From Botryllus schlosseri (lineage: Eukaryota; Chordata; Ascidiacea; Stolidobranchia; Styelidae): DNA of 23,455 bases. The stretch covers positions 1-23,455 of the forward strand of contig ATSW01046394.1 of NCBI GenBank assembly GCA_000444245.1. Reading direction: 5' to 3'. Numbering within the stretch: the first letter of the stretch is position 1; every line of letters begins with the position of its first letter. Positions 18,224 through 23,455 of the stretch are shown piece by piece. The position numbers and the translations under genes were made by a program. The notes below the pieces were generated by a model, which saw nothing but the letters and a program-made list of their open reading frames with translations, was not told the DNA's origin and searched no databases.

Positions 18224-21200
18224 TCAATGCGCATCAGAAGGTAATTCATGGAATAACGCTGATTTTTGTTTGAGCAATGGTTGCAATCTGCTATAGTTTT
18301 CTGACATAGTCTCGATCACTTTTTCCACTTTTATATCCCTTGATAAGAACGTAGAGTCGTCAGTGGCATAAAATATCCCGTCCCGATATCGGTGAACGGA
18401 CGTGCACACGGCAGACGAACGTAATGCGGATCCCACCTCGTCTACGACTTGTCGCAGGTATTGGCAGCTCTCGTTTAGGCAGGTAACGTCTGAGAGAGAG
18501 AGATTAGTCTTTTATTTTCATCTCCACCATATCCAGATTTCGAGTCATTTAATGCTTTTTTTAATTTTTGTTTGTTCCTGTAAAATCGCCTGGCTCTCAA
18601 GGCTATAGAGGACGAATCGCCAAAAAGGAAGACGTTTGGGCGTTTTCGGAGGACATTTTCGATTTCTTGAAAAAGGAGGACAAATCCTCCTAAAGGAGGT
18701 ATTACAGTAACCCTAGTTTTTGTTGTATTTCTTTCTAATCAAGAATTTAATGCAATCTTCAACTTTTGCAAATGCATCAATACAAATTCTAATTTGGAAT
18801 AAACTATGCAGCTATCATTCTCATCCAATTAGGAACAGAAGAATATTTTCTAGTCAAACTCTGCTTTGTCGATGGAGATGCGATAGAACCGTCTCAGGTT
18901 CAGCCAGGACTCGTAAGTAAAATCCACGTAGTAGGTAACGTGACAGTCAAGTGCTACCCTCATGATTACTCCGAAAAAGTCGGAGTAATTTGTTACTGAC
19001 CTCTGGAGTTCAATGATATCAAGTGTAATTACAACGGTTCACTTTACCAATAGTTCATAGCTGGTAACAAGCCGTCAACGTTTATAAAAAAACCTGATAC
19101 GGAGAGTGGACACTCACCCAAAACAAAATGTGGCAGGTTGAGTTCTTTCAATGTCATGCTCAAAATGATTGGCCCCGATGCTCTTTCAGGTTTCAACAGT
19201 CCTTTAGAGAGTATTTCGTACGCAAGTTGACTCTCCAAGTCAAGACCCGAGCTCCTAAAATGGACTTTAGAAGTAAATACCAACTAATGATGAAGTAAAT
19301 ACAAACTAATGAACAAGGAATTAGGAATGATAATTAGGACACACTAAATGTGGAATATGAATAGAAAGTACGGAATGTGATTAGAGTATTGCAGGCACTA
19401 TCTATCCCTGATGTGAAACATGCGCTCATTCGCAATGGCTGCTCTCCGCTCATTACTTGACACCTTCCTATCTTATCATGGTGTCGCAATCTTGTGGTGG
19501 ATGAGATTTTTAAATATAAACCGGAATACAGCGTTAGAATGAAGAACTAGCATTCTGGCAAGCCCTAGAAGACTTGCACAAACCAAGTACGGTACTGGTT
19601 TTTAGAGTAGTTCTAGTTGCACATTTTAAAAAGAAATTTAGTTGCCGCACAACTAGAACGTTTGGCGCGAATCATGATACCGGTGTTCTGCTGTGTGATG
19701 TTCTTGCAGCTACTGCCACCTCCCTATCATTTCAAACTTGTACTGATGTTCATGTGGAAGGATGTTCCGATCCAAAGAAATAAAAATTTATGAGTTGCTT
19801 AGGAATTCAATCTAGCTGGGGACTAGTTCCAATCTAGTTCCGAGTCTTGAAAAATGAGTTATTCAGGGTTGTAATGACTCGAGTCATGACTCGACTCGAG
19901 TCACGATTTCTTGATGACTCGACTTGACCGAGTCATTTTCTCAAAATACGGAAATGACTCGACTTGGACTCGAGTCATTGCACATGACTCGAACCAAGTC
20001 ATGCGCAAAGTAACCACCCTATTGGGATTACGTCTATTGGTACTGGTACTTGAAAATGCGACCAGAATCTGTTAAAAGTGAGGAAAATTACTATATTATA
20101 AATGCGAACCATTCGATATCACCAAACAGAGTTATAAGAGTGGGTTTAATAAGACTTTAACTGGAAACTGAGCAGTCAACACAATGACTTGGACTTGAAC
20201 CTCTGCTCGATGACTTGGACTCGGTGGTGAATTGAAAATGACTCGACTTGACTCAAGTCAAAACCTTAAAAGTGAGTATGACTTGTGACTCGGAGCTTTG
20301 TGACTTGGTTACAACCCTGGAGTTGTTCTAGTTCCAGTTGTGCATTTCGAAAATCCAGCAGTTTGTGCAAGCCTGGCACATGCCATTAGATTCTGATTAA
20401 TTTCGCGATACACAATTGCTTCTGCTTCTAGAAAAGAAAAACTACGTATTTGTGCCTACTCTGGATTATCAAACTTAGCAAGTTGAAAAAATATGGTTGA
20501 ATACTGGCAACTTCATCAGATGCAATCGATGAAACCATCCTCACTTTAGCAATGCATTTCTGTGAGATCCCTGTAGCATTCCCAGTATCGTTTCAACCTT
20601 TGCCTTAGTAATGTGGTCCCATGCGAACTTTGCAATCACTCTCGAGTCACCATCAAATCTTGTCGTCGCCAATCCAAATCTTCCGCGAAGATGATAAGAC
20701 CGCGGTATTTTCATATGAAATAATTGCTTGAGTAGGCTTATCCCCGTAGTTTGAAGACCGAATACTTGAAAAGGAAATTGATATTTCGCAAAGCAGTAAC
20801 GGATAATAGATAGATAGGGTTGAAACAAGTATTATTTTAGTAGCATGATACCGAACCAAATTCATTACTGGGACACAGTAGTTGATCTGGCAGGGTAGAT
20901 AGGACACTTTAGAAAACTTCAACCACATAGCAATCAAGTTTGTTTTGTTATTATAATAATTAAGTCATACATCAGAGAAACAAAGGAAAATGATAACACA
21001 TCTGCAGTGAAAGCGTAGGAATCATCAAGTCAACTGTAGTTTGAGTATAACAGATAAATTGAATTGAAATCTTATAATATATGGGATACAATGAAGAAGA
21101 TAAGTCAAATAATATGGTGCCGAGAATAGAAAGCCACCAGTGAACAGTATTTGATAAGTTTATGAAGGTCGGCTACCAACAGCAGCAAAGGAAATTATAC

Positions 21201-22230
21201 TAACTTAATAGGGTGTGAAAATCTGCTGCATCTGTGGTCTATTTCTTTTAGGTAAAAATTAGTGGTACGCTCCTACTCAGTTGAACAAAATAAGCTAGCG
21301 GTGTACCAGGATAAATAACCTACATTGTATTCCGGAGGAGTTGACGTCCAGGGCATGATTGGTACAGAGTTCAAAATGATCTACCTCATATCTTGGACCT
21401 TGCACTGAAAGAAATACCAGGCATAAGTAAAGTGGGGTTGAAGTCTGCCCTCATCAGTCAATTTTAAAATGTCCTTCGAGGACACCCAAATGTCCTCCTT
21501 CACAATTTGTCCTCCTTTATAGCTTCGAGAGCCAGGCGATCATACAGAGACAACTAAAAAATGGCATAATATATGTGAAATCTGGATTAGGGCGGAACGG
21601 TCGACTAATAAAAATGTGAACACCAACCATTCCATGTATTAATGAAAGCTACTTCATCTTCTGTGATTTGTAAAAAGTGACCTCTTTTTCAGATTTCAAG
21701 ATATGGTAACCTAGGCCTAAGGAATCGGTATTATATATGTTTGTCTAGCCATACGGCATACAAGTCATAGTCTATGTATTTCACACACACATCAAAGAGT
21801 CGATGAAAATTTCAGTAGGCCTTCTCAAGAATTGGGCGAACATTCTCACCTTCCAGGAGATCAAACGCATCAGGTACATTGACAGGGATTCGATCTGCCA
21901 CCTGCAGTTTGTGAATGACAGATCGCGAGTGTAGCGGTTGTATATCAGCAGATTGTCGGTGTTGGTGTAGGTTGGGTTGTTTTTCGACAGGTAAAAATCG
22001 AACCATTTTCTTCTGTTTTCGTTCGAAATTCGTATTCAAGCCTAAATGTCGATGTGTTGAAAATGAAATTATGAGTGCAATTCGTGAAATAAAGTGTTTA
22101 CATCACCTTCAACTATCTTGTTCAAGATTTTAGAGGACAGAGACGAAATCGAGACGTGCTCGTTCTTGTAGACTGCAAATATTCCCCGCAATTTTGTGTA
22201 GACCTGATGAGCCGCAAGTTCTCCATTCAT
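18224..22230 (-). CDS. TRUB2: Mitochondrial TruB-type pseudouridine synthase 2, six exons
   Basis: Reading leftward, exons are 22230-22107, 22041-21850, 21404-21324, 20764-20545, 19254-19118 and 18489-18224. All introns are GT-AG, phases agree, and the product is 339 aa (human 331). It begins MNGELAAHQVYTKLRGIFAVYKNE (human RLHGLFAVYKPP). Next come GLNTNFERKQKKMVRFLPVE, VPDAFDLLEVQGPRYE, and NHALDVNSSG holding the predicted catalytic Asp125. They are followed by RSYHLRGRFGLATTRFDGDS with the motif Tyr156, ILGMLQGSHRNALLKSSGLDLESQ, and DVTCLNESCQYLRQVVDEVG, then SSAVCTSVHRYRDGIF. Human TRUB2 modifies mitochondrial mRNAs within a mitochondrial RNA-granule module. Motif I is diverged (YKNEH in place of YKPPG) and the Arg of HRLD is Ala. 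An in-frame stop upstream supports the ATG. The small exons make the boundaries an inference, but every junction restores colinear alignment. Confidence 0.92.
18526..18715 (+). mobile_element. GGACA-family element fragment
   Basis: GCCTGGCTCTCAAGGCTATA, GAGGACGAATCGCC, GACGTTTGGGCG and AGGAGGACAAATCCTCC lead to a terminal CAGTAACCCTA. The left part, from CATATCCAGATTT, matches the inverted copy at 21466-21592. The left TIR is not present. Confidence 0.65.
18955..19008 (-). mobile_element. Short hAT-type end with ATTACTCCGA inverted repeat
   Basis: On the minus strand from 19008 the sequence reads CAGAGGTCAGTAACAAATTA, then ACTCCGACTTTTTCGGAGTA, a hairpin. The terminus is of the CAGAGGT hAT type. 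The partner end is not identified. Confidence 0.5.
19569..20375. mobile_element. Possible element interrupted by a GACTCGAGTC MITE
   Basis: GACTTGCACAAACC near 19570 is matched in inverted form by AGTTTGTGCAAGCCTG near 20361. Both sides also carry TTCTAGTTGCACATTTT / TTCCAGTTGTGCATTTC (direct orientation). The MITE at 19864-20319 lies between them, suggesting a younger insertion into an older one. No target duplication of the outer element was found. Confidence 0.4.
19864..20319 (-). mobile_element. GACTCGAGTC-array hAT-like MITE, complete copy 2 (inverted)
   Basis: It is bounded by CAGGGTTGTAAT at 19864 and GTTACAACCCTG ending at 20319, with flanking duplications GAGTTATT (19856-19863) and GAGTTGTT (20320-20327), one difference in eight. 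The central block is the reverse complement of that in copy 1, so this copy lies in the opposite orientation. It is about 50 bases shorter. GACTCGAGTC palindromes cluster at both ends. Confidence 0.88.
20765..21323 (-). other. TRUB2 intron 3
   Basis: The donor is CAAT|GTAGGT at 21324/21323 and the acceptor is TTTCCTTTTCAAG at 20765. Joining T to TA gives Leu133 in SGIQLFGLQTTG, matching human SGVLVLGVGHG. No repeat or gene was recognised inside. Confidence 0.8.
21405..21849 (-). other. TRUB2 intron 2
   Basis: The donor is GAAG|GTGAGA at 21850/21849 and the acceptor is GGTATTTCTTTCAG at 21405. The joined codon G|TG gives Val106. It contains an inverted GGACA-family fragment at 21466-21592. 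Intron 1 (22042-22106), by contrast, is only 65 bases. Confidence 0.85.
21466..21592 (-). mobile_element. GGACA-family element fragment, inverted
   Basis: The minus strand reads GATCGCCTGGCTCTCGAAGC, then AAGGAGGACAAATTG, GGAGGACATTTGGGTGTCCT and AAGGACATTTTAAAAT. This parallels the plus-strand fragment at 18526-18715 in the other large TRUB2 intron. The terminal repeats are missing. Confidence 0.65.
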
Positions 22231-22245
22231 TGCCTTTTTTTTTAG

Positions 22246-22260
22246 CTAGAAACAAACACT
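22246..22260 (-). promoter_or_regulatory. Candidate splice acceptor in the TRUB2 5' leader
   Basis: On the minus strand AGTGTTTGTTTCTAG ends at 22246, leaving only 15 bases (22245-22231) before the ATG. It is a well-formed acceptor and could take a leader exon or a trans-spliced leader. Confidence 0.5.
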
Positions 22261-22433
22261 ATCTTGAACCTGTAACCTGGGTTGGTGTGTTATGACTACA
22301 CATTGCACAATAAGATGGGAAGAGCATCAAGCATGCACATAAAATACATACCTGTACTTTAAATCCAATTATAAAATCTTTTTTTATTTTTATGAAGATA
22401 AGTTTCCTATTACTTTCAAAAATTTAATCTTTT

Positions 22434-22634
22434 ATGTCCAAGTTGAACTATACAATTATGGATCTTGATCCTAAATTTGAAGATGTTTCAATATGCGCTG
22501 TTTCTGTTCTTCTCATTTTAATTCTAATCTCATTTCTGGTTCTCCTGAAAATGCTACACGAGAACCCTGGTGTGCGTAGCTTATGGTGTACGTACGTACA
22601 GACATTTGTCATTTATTCTCAATTTCCTACTTAA
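22434..22634 (+). CDS. Doubtful small membrane-protein ORF or first exon
   Basis: This 66-codon ORF starts 203 bases from the TRUB2 ATG in divergent orientation. It encodes a short acidic N-terminal part with an NYT sequon (residues 5-7), then one strong hydrophobic segment (ICAVSVLLILILISFLVLL, about 20-38), then KMLHENPG. This suggests a single-pass membrane peptide. CCTG|GTGTGC near 22570 could be a donor, making this the first exon of a longer gene. The single-pass layout vaguely recalls cortexin-like proteins, but I see no real family match. A stop sits 9 bases upstream in frame. AT-rich DNA readily yields hydrophobic ORFs, so chance is quite possible. Confidence 0.25.
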   Translation: MSKLNYTIMDLDPKFEDVSICAVSVLLILILISFLVLLKMLHENPGVRSLWCTYVQTFVIYSQFPT

Positions 22635-23089
22635 ACTGCTATTATATGAACTGAGCTTGATATTTTTGTATCTCTTTCTAATAGGGAATTTTATTCATTA
22701 TCCAAGTTTTTGCGAATTGAGGAATTCTAATTCTAGCTCTAGGCCAGTGATTCCCAACCGCGGCCCCCAGATAGCCTTCTTGCGGCCCCCAAAATATATT
22801 AGGAAATCGATTTATAACAAAAAATATAATTTATATTTATAAAATACTCTTGCTTGGCTTGACCTCTGTAGTTTTCAATTATAGAATTGCAGGAAAGTTG
22901 TGAGCATAGACTGCTAACGTTACGCCACTGCTGTTTCAATGCAATGTGCCCTAACTTTCCAGTTGAACGAGCAGTAGCTATAGATATAAATAGGTATTGA
23001 TAACTTTCAAAACCGGAGGAAAATCCTAAAAAAATGGTAAATTTTTCCCACTTTGTGGTCGCTTGACTAAAAAAAAAAAAGAGGCTCAA
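22635..23089. other. Noncoding DNA with an hAT-type end
   Basis: No gene is recognised. At 22743 CAGTGATTCCCAACCGCGGC then CCCCAGATAGCC begins, a common hAT terminus, with a second TTGCGGCCCCCA 30 bases on. The opposite end is not in view. Confidence 0.45.
22743..22800 (+). mobile_element. hAT-type terminus (CAGTGATTCCCAACC)
   Basis: The sequence has the CAGTG-TTCCCAA start shared by many hAT transposons and two GCGGCCCCC boxes. Only this end can be supported. Confidence 0.55.
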
Positions 23090-23362
23090 CTCCCGGAAAA
23101 TACAGTTTTTCTTTCACAATAGCAGGTGGTTAACTGAAAAAACCGTCAACTTTCCGGTCCAGCTCCCGAAATAGCCGCCGTAGCGTTCCTACAGTGCTGA
23201 CTTAATGTATATCAGTCGAATTTGGCCCTATACGTAACCAAAATCCTCAAAAAAGAAGACAAAATCTCAAAAAAGAAGAAATTTGGGCGTCCACCGAGGA
23301 CATTTTATAAAAAATGAAAAAAGAGGACAAATCATCTTAAAAGAAAACGTATGGTAACCCTA
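23090..23362 (+). mobile_element. GGACA-family element, 3' part
   Basis: CCCGGAAAATACAGTTTTTC, GGTTAACTGAAAAAACC and TCAACTTTCCGGTCCAGCTC align with the copy at 10200-10474. They are followed by TTTGGGCGTCCACCGAGGAC, AGAGGACAAATCATC and the terminal GTATGGTAACCCTA at 23362. The left inverted end is not seen. Confidence 0.7.
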
Positions 23363-23455
23363 TGATAACTAGATGTGCAACACGTGACTCACGGTTGAAT
23401 ACGCCGAGCTGAGACTGCTTAGCCGGCTAAAAGCAGCATAATTGGTAGTCCTATA
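23363..23455. other. Unassigned right edge
   Basis: The last 93 bases show nothing recognisable. Confidence 0.4.

Larger units (their letters stand above)
18490..19117 (-). other. TRUB2 intron 5
   Basis: The donor is TTGG|GTGAGT at 19118/19117. The acceptor is a pure CT-repeat tract ending CTCTCTCAG at 18490. The intron contains a GGACA-family fragment (18526-18715) and an hAT-type end at 18955-19008. Confidence 0.85.
19255..20544 (-). other. TRUB2 intron 4
   Basis: The donor is CTAAA|GTGAGG at 20545/20544 and the acceptor is CCATTTTAG at 19255; the joined codon AA|G encodes Lys206. The intron holds the inverted second copy of the GACTCGAGTC MITE, nested in what looks like another element. 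19300-19560 is unassigned AT-rich DNA. Confidence 0.85.

Noticed and set aside
19118-19283. Reading TRUB2 exon 5 through to SVSGFFINVDG or using the GTATCA donor
   Set aside because: The GTGAGT donor at 19117 fits the consensus, keeps phase 1, and gives LPHFVLDVTCLNES, which aligns without gaps to human PPEFLLEVQCMHET.
22041-22230. TRUB2 exon 1 reading through without an intron into the next frame
   Set aside because: The frame meets a stop soon after 22107. A 65-base GT-AG intron restores GLNTNFERKQKKMVRF, which matches human GLNARKPPAPKQRVRF.
1-23455. Retroelements, virus-like elements, CRISPR arrays or bacterial operons
   Set aside because: No reverse transcriptase, integrase, capsid or envelope-like text, no long terminal direct repeats and no spaced direct-repeat array were seen. 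The gene structures are eukaryotic.

Overview
The window looks like the nuclear genome of a marine invertebrate animal. The genes are metazoan, have spliceosomal introns, and sit in AT-rich DNA crowded with short DNA transposons. A tunicate-like deuterostome is my best guess, but it is only an inference. It rests on unusual intron loss, a fast-diverging TRUB2, possible leader-type splice acceptors close to the start codons, and TAGGCCTAC-rich noncoding DNA. No retroelement, virus-like element, CRISPR array, rRNA or convincing tRNA was seen.

Layout. 1-3298 has no recognised gene; it holds AATTAGA repeats, a perfect 34-bp palindrome and ends of hAT-like elements. 3299-5158 (+) is a complete, intronless Dixin (DIXDC1/Ccd1) gene: calponin-homology domain, coiled coil and C-terminal DIX domain. 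5159-7797 is its probable 3' UTR plus spacer and contains a foldback transposon. 7798-16599 (+) is RAB3GAP1, the Rab3GAP catalytic subunit, in four exons (1049 aa). 16600-18223 is a convergent spacer with two abutting MITEs. 18224-22230 (-) is TRUB2, a mitochondrial TruB-type pseudouridine synthase, in six exons (339 aa). I assembled it from small open frames, splice sites and phase continuity. 22434-22634 (+) is a doubtful small membrane-protein ORF, head-to-head with TRUB2. The rest is transposon debris.

The three genes belong to different processes: Wnt/Dishevelled-type signalling, Rab3/Rab18 traffic, and mitochondrial RNA modification. I see no functional cluster. The strongest theme is gene architecture. 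Dixin has no coding intron, RAB3GAP1 keeps only three, and TRUB2 keeps five. RAB3GAP1 introns 2 and 3 are about 80% miniature transposons. One transposon end lies 10 bp from the RAB3GAP1 exon 2 splice acceptor.

Several element families can be delimited with their target duplications: a GACTCGAGTC-array hAT-like MITE (two complete inverted copies and a fragment), an ATATGACT-array hAT element, a nested foldback element, a TTAA MITE, a TA-flanked Tc1/mariner-like MITE, and a multi-copy GGACA-rich family. All coordinates and alignments were read by eye from the sequence and from memory of the families. No search was run.
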